Shown: positions 18,930 through 27,158 of the stretch, in pieces
Numbering within the stretch: position 1 is the first letter of the stretch
How the letters are laid out: each line of letters starts with the position of its first letter
DNA from: Acinetobacter bouvetii
GTDB lineage: Bacteria > Pseudomonadota > Gammaproteobacteria > Pseudomonadales > Moraxellaceae
Assembly (NCBI RefSeq): GCF_902753875.1
Contig: NZ_CADDTS010000024.1
Span: forward strand, 1 to 54,706
Length of the DNA stretch: 54,706 bases
Direction: 5' to 3'
The notes under the pieces: model-generated
Database searches by the model: none
What the model saw: only the letters and a program-made list of their open reading frames with translations
Told to the model about the DNA's origin: nothing
Position numbers and translations under genes: made by a program

Positions 18930-19226
18930 ATGAAGTTAATTAAATCTATAATTTATTCATTTGCGCTTGTAGCATTTTGTCAGATTTCAGTCAGCCATGC
19001 TGAAAATATTGATTTTCAGGGTCATATCGCAGAGTTCAGTTGTACAGAAAATTCAAACCATAAAGACTGTAACAATATCCAAGCTGCAATATCCCATATC
19101 AAAGAAATGTCTAGTTTAGACAATGAACCGCCTTTTTTAAAAAATAACAAAAATGACATAGCGGCCATTAAAGTGGAAAATATGAAAGATCAATCACATA
19201 AAATTTTAGTGATTAACTATTATTAA
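18930..19226 (+). CDS. Small secreted protein with pilin-like ends
   Basis: A 98-residue protein with a signal peptide (residues 1-24, SVSHA). Mature length is only about 74 residues, half of a normal pilin. Yet its start (NIDFQGHIAEFSC, Cys38) resembles the first strand of the fimbrial subunits, and its last residues (HKILVINYY) resemble the C-terminal chaperone-binding strand with penultimate Tyr. A second Cys is at residue 47 in the CTENSNHKDC loop, not where pilins have it. It lies 114 bases after the adhesin, before a strong terminator, so it belongs to the operon. It could be a degenerate subunit, an assembly terminator or a regulator; I cannot decide. Confidence 0.75.
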   Translation: MKLIKSIIYSFALVAFCQISVSHAENIDFQGHIAEFSCTENSNHKDCNNIQAAISHIKEMSSLDNEPPFLKNNKNDIAAIKVENMKDQSHKILVINYY

Positions 19227-19245
19227 TTCTTTTATTTCTTGAATT

Positions 19246-19275
19246 AAAAAAGTGAGCATTATGCTCACTTTTTTA
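19246..19275 (+). terminator. Intrinsic terminator ending the fimbrial operon
   Basis: AAAGTGAGCAT (19249-19259) and ATGCTCACTTT (19261-19271) form an 11-bp inverted repeat followed by T residues; A residues on the other side make it bidirectional. Confidence 0.9.
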
Positions 19276-19298
19276 TAATTAACATAACGGGCTTAAAA

Positions 19299-19409
19299 CT
19301 ATTTGTTAGCTCCACACTTCCTACATTCTTTATAATGTTCCCCAATTTCTTCCATATGTTCATATTCATAAACATGTACACAAAACAATTTCATAAGTAA
19401 TTGAAACAT
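19299..19409 (-). CDS. Cys-rich small protein (36 aa)
   Basis: A 36-residue ORF starting at ATG 19409, with GGAG 8 bases upstream. The N-terminus (MFQLLMKLFCVHVYEYE) carries one Cys and one His; the C-terminus ends with HYKECRKCGANK, a CxxC zinc-knuckle-like pair followed by Gly. This layout (Phe-Cys-x-x-His near the start and Cys-x-x-Cys-Gly at the end) resembles small Cys-rich proteins found across pseudomonads and Acinetobacter, recalled here by pattern only. It converges on the fimbrial operon's terminator. Function unknown. Confidence 0.6.
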   Translation of the reverse strand: MFQLLMKLFCVHVYEYEHMEEIGEHYKECRKCGANK

Positions 19410-19742
19410 TTCCTAAACTCCATGTCTGTTTATTTTTCAAATTAACTTTTTAAATATTTCATCCCGAAATACATTTGTGATCAAAAAAAGATCACCACTA
19501 TTTATTACCATATTTTTATGATAATTCAAATAACTTTACATGATTTTTTCTCAAAAAATTAAAATAGAAAAATAACTATGAAGTACATACAGAAAAGCAA
19601 TATTAAAAATTGGAATTTTTAAATGTGCCTGAAATTGTTGTGTTACTGTGCAACTAAGCTGAAAAACTCTTGTTTTTTGAAAAAATCTTCGTTAGTATTG
19701 CCTCGCTTGAACTTGTTGATATATAACAAATTCAGCTTATAA

Positions 19743-19819
<77 letters not shown>

Positions 19820-19827
19820 AATATATC

Positions 19828-19863
19828 AAGCACTTAAGAGCGACCATCTTAAGTGCTTTTTTA
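19828..19863 (+). terminator. Intrinsic terminator of the tRNA gene
   Basis: AAGCACTTAAG (19828-19838) and CTTAAGTGCTT (19848-19858) make an 11-bp stem, followed by T residues, 8 bases after the tRNA. Confidence 0.9.
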
Positions 19864-20464
19864 TTTTTAGATTTACAAAGTTAACTTTGATAGTTTAAAA
19901 CATAAAACTTTTAATCATTATTAAGCTTTTTACAGTCAATTGTTGGAACTGGTATAAAAAATAACTGTTATAAGAACTTATATGAAACTTCATAGATAGC
20001 TTCTCTGTAGCACTGCTGTCTATAAAGCAATCCATACAAATCACCATGTCCATCATCTCAGCTACTTCAAATTTGATCACTGTCGTATTACTGATAAACT
20101 ACTATGTATTAGGTAGCGCCAACGATTATGTTTTTATGATTGCTCATTAGATTTGCGTCTATCTGACTTTTGATTTTTCATCATTCAGACTAGCTACGAT
20201 TGGAAATTCACTCTTGTTTTTAAATATTAAGGGTACAACGATTGTGTTTTTTCTCATATCATTGGATCAAAGATATGATGACCTTTAATAACATAAAGCA
20301 TCAAAATTAAAGCTGTAATGAATAGATTTATTAAAATTCAAATCATGTAAAAAGGCGAATATTTTATACTTTAAAAGTATTATTTTTTTAATTTTTGATC
20401 TCAATTAAGAATCAAACCCATAAAAATTTTATCAAAATTATTTAGTTTTGACTGTCTATCCAAA
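19864..20464. other. Gene-poor AT-rich stretch downstream of the tRNA
   Basis: About 600 bases with no supported gene. A 61-codon minus-strand frame (19895-20080) has a GTG start, no ribosome site and odd composition. A weak inverted repeat TCATATC/GATATGA lies at 20254-20278. The motif ACGATT(A/G)TGTTTTT occurs near 20122 and near 20238. No duplicate of the tRNA 3' end was found, so there is no direct sign of an integrated element. Confidence 0.45.
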
Positions 20465-20572
20465 CTAAAGGCTACGTTCTTTATGCTCTTCTAGACGAAT
20501 TTCGATTAAAGACCATACAACAACAAGCATAAACAAACCAAATGCTAATAGAAAAGTCGAGAAATACATCAT
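20465..20572 (-). CDS. Single-span small membrane protein candidate (35 aa)
   Basis: A 35-residue ORF with one hydrophobic helix (YFSTFLLAFGLFMLVVVWSL, about residues 3-22) and a charged C-terminus (EIRLEEHKERSL), the layout of small inner-membrane proteins. An AGGA site lies 9 bases before the ATG at 20572. The Tyr-Phe-Ser start loosely recalls CydX-type oxidase subunits, but no oxidase genes are nearby, so no function is claimed. Confidence 0.45.
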   Translation of the reverse strand: MMYFSTFLLAFGLFMLVVVWSLIEIRLEEHKERSL

Positions 20573-20875
20573 TCTGTTCAATCCTCATTAAACTTGAGTA
20601 AAGTAAAAACCAAGGGTTTAAATGCTTTTATCTTCGACAAAAGTCTAATAGGTATTTTTTAATCTGAACAGTCACAATTAAGTCTTATTTTGTATCAATT
20701 AATACATTATGTATCTTTATGAAGACAAACTTATACATAAAAACAATTAATATCAGTATTTTGAAAAATTATTTATCCTGAATTTATTTGTTCACTTTTA
20801 ATATCTACTCTTGACTATAGCTAATAACAAGCACAAATTAGCCCACTTTCGTAATCTCAAATACCCTACCTCTCC
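20573..20875. other. Intergenic region upstream of the acyltransferase gene
   Basis: About 300 AT-rich bases. Nothing beyond presumed promoters for the divergent small ORF and the acyltransferase is seen. Confidence 0.4.
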
Positions 20876-21439
20876 ATGTTAAAAAAATTTATCGGTGAAT
20901 CTGCATTTAAGCTTGCAGGCTGGAACTATCATGTTGAACCTGACGTACTTGAAAACAAGCAAGTCATTGTTGGATTTGAACACACCTCGATGATGGATGC
21001 GGTGCTATCTCTGGCTCTCTTCCAGATTTATGATATAAAAATTCACACCCTGATTAAAAAGGAATTGTTTAAAGGCCCATTTAAACCTGTACTTGAAGCC
21101 ATTGGCGGTATTCCCGTTGACCGAAAAGCCAATAAAGATATCGTGACTCAAATGGTTGAGCATTTTGAAAGCAATGAAAAATTCAATCTGGTCATTGCGC
21201 CGGAAGCCACCCGTGCCCCTCGCGGTGAAGCGCGCAAGCCCATCCGTACAGGTTTCTGGCATATTGCCAAAGCTGCCGGCGTACCCATTGTTTTAATGTA
21301 TGCAAATTCTAAAACCAAGCAAGGCGGTATTTTCGGCAAGATCTATCCAACAGAGCTAGATCATGACTTGGCTTTATTAAAACAGCTCTACAAAGAAAAA
21401 GTTGGACTGGATATCGTGATCCCTGAACCTAAAAACTAG
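20876..21439 (+). CDS. 1-acylglycerol-3-phosphate acyltransferase-like protein (PlsC family)
   Basis: A 187-residue member of the PlsC acyltransferase superfamily. The catalytic HxxxxD box is HTSMMD (about residues 36-41), followed by KKELFKGPFKPVLEAIGGIPVDR with the third family motif, then the substrate-binding IAPEATRAPRGEARKP (normally EGTR; here EATR). The short length and the lack of obvious membrane helices resemble the soluble or peripheral subgroup often annotated as lipid A/phospholipid acyltransferase-like or ornithine-lipid-type enzymes. The substrate is not known. It precedes yebC by about 110 bases on the same strand. Confidence 0.88.
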   Translation: MLKKFIGESAFKLAGWNYHVEPDVLENKQVIVGFEHTSMMDAVLSLALFQIYDIKIHTLIKKELFKGPFKPVLEAIGGIPVDRKANKDIVTQMVEHFESNEKFNLVIAPEATRAPRGEARKPIRTGFWHIAKAAGVPIVLMYANSKTKQGGIFGKIYPTELDHDLALLKQLYKEKVGLDIVIPEPKN

Positions 21440-21551
21440 CTTCTAATTGTTTAAAAACTCAAAGTCTAGCCCTTTCTAAGAAAAAAGGGCTTATGGTAGA
21501 ATTTGCACAATCTGATAGGCATAAGGCCAATCTACAAGGAGCATATTTCGC

Positions 21552-22301
21552 ATGGCGGGTCATTCCAAGTGGGCTAATACTAAGCATCGTAAAGCAAAAC
21601 AAGATGCGAGCCGCGCTAAAGTATTCACAAAATTCATTCGTGAAATTGTTACAGCTGCCCGTTTAGGCGGTGGTGATGTTGCGTCTAACCCACGTTTACG
21701 TGCTGTCGTTGAAAAAGCATTAGTCGCAAATATGACACGTGATACCATTAACCGTGCAATTCAGCGCGGTGTTGGCGGTGAAGATAATGCTGACTTAAAA
21801 GAAGTCACTTATGAAGGTTATGGCGTAGGCGGCGTTGCTGTGATTGTTGAAACAATGACAGACAACTTAAACCGTACTGTGCCTGATGTTCGTCACTGCT
21901 TCTCTAAAACTGACGGTAACCTGGGTACTGCCGGTTCTGTTGCTTATATGTTTACTAAGCGCGGTGAAATTACTTTTGAAGATGTTTCTTTAGAAGACAA
22001 AATCATGGACATCGCTTTAGAAGCTGGTGCAGAAGACATCGAAGTAGATGAAGATGAAATTTTAGTCATCACTACACCTGAAACATTTGGTGAAGTTCAG
22101 GATGCGTTAACAGCAGCAGGCTTAAAATCTGATAATGCTGAAGTAGTAATGAACCCTTCAACCAAAGCATTGATTTCAGATGTTGATCAAGCGAAAAAAA
22201 TCGTAAAAATGATTGATATGTTTGAAGATCTAGATGACGTTCAAAACGTTTATACCAACGTTGAATTCACAGAAGAAGTATTAGCTCAATTAGATGACTG
22301 A
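21552..22301 (+). CDS. yebC: YebC/PmpR family protein
   Basis: A 249-residue YebC-family protein, beginning with the signature [25 protein letters not shown] and continuing with [14 protein letters not shown] and [21 protein letters not shown]. The acidic C-terminal domain ([12 protein letters not shown]) is typical. Members were described as DNA-binding regulators (PmpR in Pseudomonas); more recent work links the family to relief of ribosome stalling at proline stretches. AAGGAG precedes the start at about 10 bases. It is followed by a strong terminator. Confidence 0.96.
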   Translation: MAGHSKWANTKHRKAKQDASRAKVFTKFIREIVTAARLGGGDVASNPRLRAVVEKALVANMTRDTINRAIQRGVGGEDNADLKEVTYEGYGVGGVAVIVETMTDNLNRTVPDVRHCFSKTDGNLGTAGSVAYMFTKRGEITFEDVSLEDKIMDIALEAGAEDIEVDEDEILVITTPETFGEVQDALTAAGLKSDNAEVVMNPSTKALISDVDQAKKIVKMIDMFEDLDDVQNVYTNVEFTEEVLAQLDD

Positions 22302-22315
22302 TTCTTTTACTGCAT

Positions 22316-22343
22316 AAAAACGCGCTATAAGGCGCGTTTTTTT
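22316..22343 (+). terminator. Intrinsic terminator of yebC
   Basis: ACGCGC (22320-22325) and GCGCGT (22332-22337) extended by A/T pairs, followed by a T-run. Confidence 0.85.
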
Positions 22344-22454
22344 GCTTGATATATCGTACATCTCAGCCATTTATTCAGCACTTTAAAACTACAACTTCTA
22401 TTTAAATTCAATATAGCCTTAAACCTAGAAAATCATTCACAAAAAAATGCAGCC

Positions 22455-22925
22455 TCAGGCTTTACTCAGCAAACCAGTGCAGTTAAAGACATTATATTCC
22501 TTGATCACAAAACTCGAATGCAATGCCACCACATGCTCAATTTTACCAATGCGTTTTAACAACACATCACTATAGTTTTCCATGTCTTTGGCAACCACTT
22601 CGACAATAAAATCGGCAGATTGCCCGGTCACTAAAAAGGCATTAATGACTTCGGGAATACTTTCCAGCTCTTCTAAAAATTTGGCGAAGGTATCAGTATC
22701 ATGTTTACTTAACGAAACCTGTAAAAGCACGTGCAGGCTAAAACCCAGCTTTTGATAATTCAGTTCCCGTTTCAGGCCCGAAATAATCCCTGCATCAATT
22801 AAATGCTTGATCCTGCGATGAACAGAACTCACGGAAAGATTGATGCGTTCTGACAATTCATTCAGGTTCAAATCTTCATGCGTTAAAATTTCAAGTATCT
22901 GCTTATCAAAACGGTCAAGTTCCAT
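22455..22925 (-). CDS. Lrp/AsnC family transcriptional regulator
   Basis: A 156-residue regulator. The N-terminal helix-turn-helix begins ELDRFDKQILEILTHEDLN and contains LSERINLSVSSVHRRIKHL and the DAGIISGLKRELNYQKLG linker. The C-terminal RAM domain (about residues 70-150) follows, with VINAFLVTGQSADFIVEV and a last strand HSSFVIKEY. Such proteins sense amino acids or related ligands. No transport or catabolic gene is directly next to it; the neighbours are yebC and, across 490 bases, the repeat-protein gene. The target is therefore unknown; an obvious test is whether it controls that divergent gene. Confidence 0.92.
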   Translation of the reverse strand: MELDRFDKQILEILTHEDLNLNELSERINLSVSSVHRRIKHLIDAGIISGLKRELNYQKLGFSLHVLLQVSLSKHDTDTFAKFLEELESIPEVINAFLVTGQSADFIVEVVAKDMENYSDVLLKRIGKIEHVVALHSSFVIKEYNVFNCTGLLSKA

Positions 22926-23416
22926 CTTCCCCCTCCATTTCAGTTTTATCGGTTAAAAATAGCCCTTACATCTAGTTCGCTACATGCCACGTTTCTAACC
23001 TGTTTGGATCAAAATTAGATGATAATCAGGCGCCATCCAATTTTCCTGTCTTTCCAGATTATTTTTCTGTAATTCTACTAGATAAAGTATTTTTATATTT
23101 AAAAAAATTTCTATAAATTTTCCTATAATTATCTTATTGCATGCACTTTTATTCCATCATATTGCAATATTTTAGAAAAAACTTATGTAATATTAGCTGC
23201 AATAGCATCCCCGAAAGACTTTACCATTAATCAGAAATTTGATCTTTATGAGCAATAATAATTACCTGATAAATAATGCTTATTTTTTTTAAAGTCTTAT
23301 AGTGACCAATCAAATGAGATATGTCGCATATTGTTATTTTACATTCGTATAAAAATAGAATAAAAACGATCAGCTGAAAAATATTTACAGCTGCATAAAA
23401 CAATAAAGGAATAACA
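22926..23416. other. Long divergent intergenic region
   Basis: About 490 AT-rich bases between the Lrp-type regulator and the repeat-protein gene. A short inverted repeat ATATG-TCG-CATAT lies at 23319-23331, about 85 bases before the repeat-protein start. No other gene is supported; the long upstream region suggests complex control. Confidence 0.45.
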
Positions 23417-24745
23417 ATGGCTATTAAATCTATAAGCTTATTACCTAAACTCAGCTCGGTTTTATCTACAAGTACTTTAAACAGTAGTTTAGTTACCACA
23501 CCAACGCTGAGCAGTTTAATCAATAATGATAAAATTACTGGAGCATTAACAGGGCTTTTAGCTAATCTCACTAGCTCTACTCAAAGTTCTTCTGTAAATT
23601 TGAGTGCACTGACCAGTTCTTTACCTAAAATCATAACGGTCATTCAAGGACTTAGCAGCAACGGTTCTTCTTCTGCAATCAATGCTGATACTATTAGTAC
23701 CCTCATGAAAACATTGCAACCGCTCCTTACATCATTAAATGGTCAGGGTTCTGCAATCGACACTACACAGCTTATGCAATCATTGCCTGTCGTCGTCAAG
23801 AGTATTCAGAGTCTAATGGCATCGGTCAATTCATCCGGTTCAGTTCCAGATAGCCTGTCTTCGGTCATGACCAATCTAAAACCGTTGCTAGATACACTTG
23901 CTTCTAGCAATTCATCATCAGATATTTCTAAAGTCGTTTCAACACTTTCACAGGTGCTCGAAATTGCAGCACCACTCATTAAAGTGGCTGGCAGTTTAGG
24001 AACGGGCGAAGCTGATTATGGTCAAGTTTCCCATGACCTCACAGCAAACTTAATGCCACTATTGGCAGCAGTAAACAAAGATGGTTCAACTGTAGACATG
24101 GCACAGCTGTCACAAGCTTTGCCTGCTGTGGTTGGTAGTGTAACGACACTGATTGCAACGTTCACAAAAGCCAATGAAGGGAATATTCCTGAAACCATTT
24201 CCGGTGCTATTCAGGGGATCAACCCATTATTTAAACTATTGGCCAACAGCGGTGCAATTGATGCTAATCAAACAGAGACAGTAAATGCTGTTTATGACGT
24301 CTTAAATAGCGTGAAAGTGATTATCGACACTGTTAATAATCCTGACTTGAGCAATATCTCCGGCAGTTTAAATAATGTCATTGATGCACTTAAACCAGTC
24401 ATTGCAATGATTGATACGAATGGTCAATTAGATGGTTTACTGGGAAATACTGAATTGCCAGATTTAAATGGTCTATTGGGTCAATTAGGTGGTGACATTA
24501 ATCTAGATGGTATTAAAGATGGTCTTGGACAATTGCTTGGTAATACACCTATGCCGATTTCCAATCTGTCTGAATTGTTCCAAGCTAATGGCAATACAGG
24601 TGATATTGATTTAACTAGCATTATTCCAGGTCTTACAGGTTCACTACAGCAAACAGCTGGTAGCAGCTTAACCAGTTACGATGTAAGCACTTCAGCTACA
24701 TCAACACCAAGTTTAGAGCTTGATCAACCTGTTGTATTTGGCTAA
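23417..24745 (+). CDS. Repetitive hypothetical protein with alternating helical repeats
   Basis: A 442-residue protein of unknown function with a good AAGGAA ribosome site. It has no Cys and no Trp, and is rich in Leu, Ser, Asn, Thr and Val. From about residue 60 to 370 it is built of two alternating units. Type A is about 24-26 residues (for example DTISTLMKTLQPLLTSLNG, with a conserved L-x-P-L-L core). Type B is about 30 residues (for example DTTQLMQSLPVVVKSIQSL, with a conserved Leu-Pro followed by hydrophobic heptads). The A-B pair repeats at a period near 54 residues, about 4-5 times. A Gly-Leu-rich stretch (LDGLLGNTELPDLNGLLGQL) follows, then a Ser/Thr-rich tail. No classical signal peptide is seen. 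A helical solenoid or surface protein are possibilities. Confidence 0.8.
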   Translation: MAIKSISLLPKLSSVLSTSTLNSSLVTTPTLSSLINNDKITGALTGLLANLTSSTQSSSVNLSALTSSLPKIITVIQGLSSNGSSSAINADTISTLMKTLQPLLTSLNGQGSAIDTTQLMQSLPVVVKSIQSLMASVNSSGSVPDSLSSVMTNLKPLLDTLASSNSSSDISKVVSTLSQVLEIAAPLIKVAGSLGTGEADYGQVSHDLTANLMPLLAAVNKDGSTVDMAQLSQALPAVVGSVTTLIATFTKANEGNIPETISGAIQGINPLFKLLANSGAIDANQTETVNAVYDVLNSVKVIIDTVNNPDLSNISGSLNNVIDALKPVIAMIDTNGQLDGLLGNTELPDLNGLLGQLGGDINLDGIKDGLGQLLGNTPMPISNLSELFQANGNTGDIDLTSIIPGLTGSLQQTAGSSLTSYDVSTSATSTPSLELDQPVVFG

Positions 24746-24760
24746 TTCATTTAAGCTAAA

Positions 24761-24790
24761 AAAATACGCGCTTTATGGCGCGTATTTTTA
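24761..24790 (+). terminator. Bidirectional terminator between the repeat protein and GST genes
   Basis: ATACGCGC (24764-24771) pairs with GCGCGTAT (24778-24785), with A-run before and T-run after. It serves both convergent genes. Confidence 0.85.
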
Positions 24791-24800
24791 TGAACTAGAT

Positions 24801-25565
24801 TTAAACACCGCGCCAATCCACCCGGGCATTCCGCTCAGTCTGATAAATGCGCAGTACATATTGCCCCAAAGGTAATGCCATTAAGTGCTCTTTATATTGC
24901 CGAAATTCATCAGACAGGGTTTCACCATGTTCCTTTTCCCACGGTGTACCGGGAATTTCCAGAATTGGCGCTAACATTGAACAGACCGCAATATCGGCCA
25001 GGCCAAGACGTTCGCCGACAAAATAACGCCCTTGATTTTCAATCAATCTCTCATTTAAATTCTGGATGATGCTGTCCATTTGCTGTTTCGATTCAGCAAT
25101 TTTCTCTGCATTCAACTGATAACCTTTGGATAATAGCGTTTTGATAATTGGCTTGGAATATTTTTCAAATTGACGTAAATAGCCCTTTTCACCAATTAAA
25201 ATATCTAAAGACTCTTCATTTTCCGACAAGGCATGTGAAAGCCCCCAACGACGCACGTGTCGTCCCAACTCAGTAGCAAGATCATTGATTTCTAAAGCCA
25301 ATTTTCGCTGATTCGGATCAGCGCGCAAAAGTGAATGCTCAGGATATATATCATCTAAATACAAGGCAATTTCTGTAGAATCCGCAATCCAGCGATCTTG
25401 ATCTCGTAAAATAGGTAAACGATTTTGGCCTGTTTTTAATTGGGCAAATGCACGATGTAAACCAGGAATCAGATTATGTGCAACATAATCCAATTCTTTA
25501 TGATCGAGTAACCAGCGCGCTTTTTCACAAAAATGAGATAAAGGAAACTGGTATAAAATTCGCAT
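24801..25565 (-). CDS. Glutathione S-transferase family protein
   Basis: A 254-residue protein with a thioredoxin-like N-terminal domain (MRILYQFPLSHFCEKARWLLDHK, with SHFCEKAR as glutathione-site region; RLPILRD with the cis-Pro; ADSTEIALYLDD with the gamma-glutamyl-binding Ser) and an all-helical C-terminal domain from about residue 90 that contains YFVGERLGLADIAVCSML. The extended C-terminal domain makes it longer than most GSTs. The substrate is unknown. It converges on the repeat-protein gene, with the sulfur operon on the other side across 380 bases. Confidence 0.9.
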   Translation of the reverse strand: MRILYQFPLSHFCEKARWLLDHKELDYVAHNLIPGLHRAFAQLKTGQNRLPILRDQDRWIADSTEIALYLDDIYPEHSLLRADPNQRKLALEINDLATELGRHVRRWGLSHALSENEESLDILIGEKGYLRQFEKYSKPIIKTLLSKGYQLNAEKIAESKQQMDSIIQNLNERLIENQGRYFVGERLGLADIAVCSMLAPILEIPGTPWEKEHGETLSDEFRQYKEHLMALPLGQYVLRIYQTERNARVDWRGV

Positions 25566-25945
25566 AAAATCTCCGTGCTTATTTTTTTAGTTCTACTAGG
25601 CCAAAACCATCAACTTCAGCCGGATACTTTAGTCACCCTGTCCCAGAAATACAATGAACATTTTATACTAAATGTCTCCTTGTCCTAGCCAATCCTAGCT
25701 TGCTTATTTTTATACATTTTTTTGTCTTGGTTATCTACAAAGCAGATATAAACTATTATAGCTTTCAAAAGACATATTAAAAAAAATTAAATAGTGTTGT
25801 TTTTTAAACACTTAATATATTCAAAATAAATAAAAATCTAGCATTTTTTATCTTAAATAAGATTTTTCATAAGCTTTGCAAAAGCAATTGCTTAATATCA
25901 TGCCCGATTACTTGTAGCGTTTTGATATCGATTTAAGGTGTCATT
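25566..25945. other. Divergent intergenic region upstream of the sulfur operon
   Basis: About 380 AT-rich bases with the promoter of the GST gene and of the seven-gene operon. I see no clear CysB- or Sfn-type site by eye. AAGGTG precedes the first operon ATG by 5 bases. Confidence 0.4.
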
Positions 25946-27148
25946 ATGTCTCGTTTAATTTCCGAAAATGTTCATGTTATAGAAAACGATCTTGAAGCTA
26001 TTCATGCTGCTTATCATGTAGCAGATTTTGCTTTGGAAGGTCGAGATGAACGTGATCAGCAACGTTTACTGCCTTTTGCTGAAATTAATTTATTCAGCAA
26101 TAAAGGTTTAGGCGGAATTCGTATTCCCAAACAGTTTGGCGGTGCTTTTGTTTCCAATAAAACATTGGCGCAAGTGTTTCGTATTCTAAATAAAGCTGAT
26201 TCCAGCGTAGGACAAATTCCACAGAATCAGATTGCCTTGTTGAATATGATTCAAATTATGGGCACGGAGCAACAAAAACAGTTTATCTATCAAGAAATTT
26301 TACAAGGCAAACGTCTGGTCAATGGCGGGCCGGAACGCAATACCAAAGATAGCAAAACTCTTGCCACCACATTAACATTTCAAAATGGCCGCTATTTTGT
26401 GGATGGCGAGAAATTCTATTCCACCGGCAGCAGTTTTGCCCATTGGCTCGCGATTAAAGCCATTCATCCCGAAGGTCATGTGGTCTTGACCATCATTGAT
26501 GCTCAAGCCGAAGGCGTTCAGGTGATTGATAACTGGAACGGTTTTGGTCAGCGCACCACATCTAGCGGCACAGTGAAATTAAAGCATGTAGAAGTCGATC
26601 CCTTACTGATTTTCGATGAACGCCTACTTTCCAGTCAGCCGAATTATCGCGGTGCCTATTCACAATTACTACAAGTGGCCATTGATGTCGGCATTGCCGA
26701 AGCGGCCTTTGCCGATACTGTAACTGCTGTACACAAGGCTCGTCCGATTGTGGATGCACAAGTGGAAAAAGCCAGTTTTGAACATTACACCCTGCAAGAA
26801 GTGGGTAAATCTGCAGTCTTGTTAGATGCTGCTATTTTACTGCTGGATGAAGCGGCGGAATATCTGGATGAGCTGGATCAACTGGCTACCGTGACCGCTG
26901 AGCAAGCCGCCAAAGCCTCGATTTTAGTCGCTGAAGCCAAGATTTACGCCAACGATGCAGCCCTACAGATTTCCGAGAAACTTTTAGAGCTAGGTGGTAG
27001 CCGCTCCAGTTTAAGTATCCATAATTTAGATCAACACTGGCGCAATGCCCGTGTGCATACCCTGCATGACCCTGTGCGCTGGAAGCTGCATGCTTTGGGG
27101 GATTATTACCTCAATCACACTTTACCTGCTCGCCACGCGTGGATTTAA
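25946..27148 (+). CDS. SfnB/DszC-like acyl-CoA dehydrogenase-fold flavoprotein, copy 1
   Basis: A 400-residue protein of the acyl-CoA dehydrogenase superfamily, in the branch used for sulfur acquisition (SfnB, DszC). Those flavoproteins act with reduced flavin on organosulfur compounds rather than on acyl-CoA. Motifs: RIPKQFGGAFVSNKTLAQVF, DSSVGQIPQNQ, GEKFYSTGSSFAHW and GFGQRTTSSGTVKLKHVEVD, then a helical domain ending NARVHTLHDPVRWKLHALGDYYL. The active-site Glu or Gln of true dehydrogenases is not evident. It is the first gene of a seven-gene operon and a paralogue of the next gene. The Sfn-branch call is by similarity of motifs; the substrate is not known. Confidence 0.88.
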   Translation: MSRLISENVHVIENDLEAIHAAYHVADFALEGRDERDQQRLLPFAEINLFSNKGLGGIRIPKQFGGAFVSNKTLAQVFRILNKADSSVGQIPQNQIALLNMIQIMGTEQQKQFIYQEILQGKRLVNGGPERNTKDSKTLATTLTFQNGRYFVDGEKFYSTGSSFAHWLAIKAIHPEGHVVLTIIDAQAEGVQVIDNWNGFGQRTTSSGTVKLKHVEVDPLLIFDERLLSSQPNYRGAYSQLLQVAIDVGIAEAAFADTVTAVHKARPIVDAQVEKASFEHYTLQEVGKSAVLLDAAILLLDEAAEYLDELDQLATVTAEQAAKASILVAEAKIYANDAALQISEKLLELGGSRSSLSIHNLDQHWRNARVHTLHDPVRWKLHALGDYYLNHTLPARHAWI

Positions 27149-27158
27149 GGAGAAACTT

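Noticed and set aside
19895..20080. 61-codon minus-strand ORF downstream of the tRNA
   Set aside because: GTG start without ribosome site, unusual Met/Phe/Ser-rich composition and no recognisable domain; consistent with chance in AT-rich DNA.
23227..23571. 114-codon minus-strand ORF across the repeat-protein start
   Set aside because: It overlaps the start of the well-supported repeat-protein gene; its hydrophobic translation comes from the antisense of the leader and the AT-rich upstream region.
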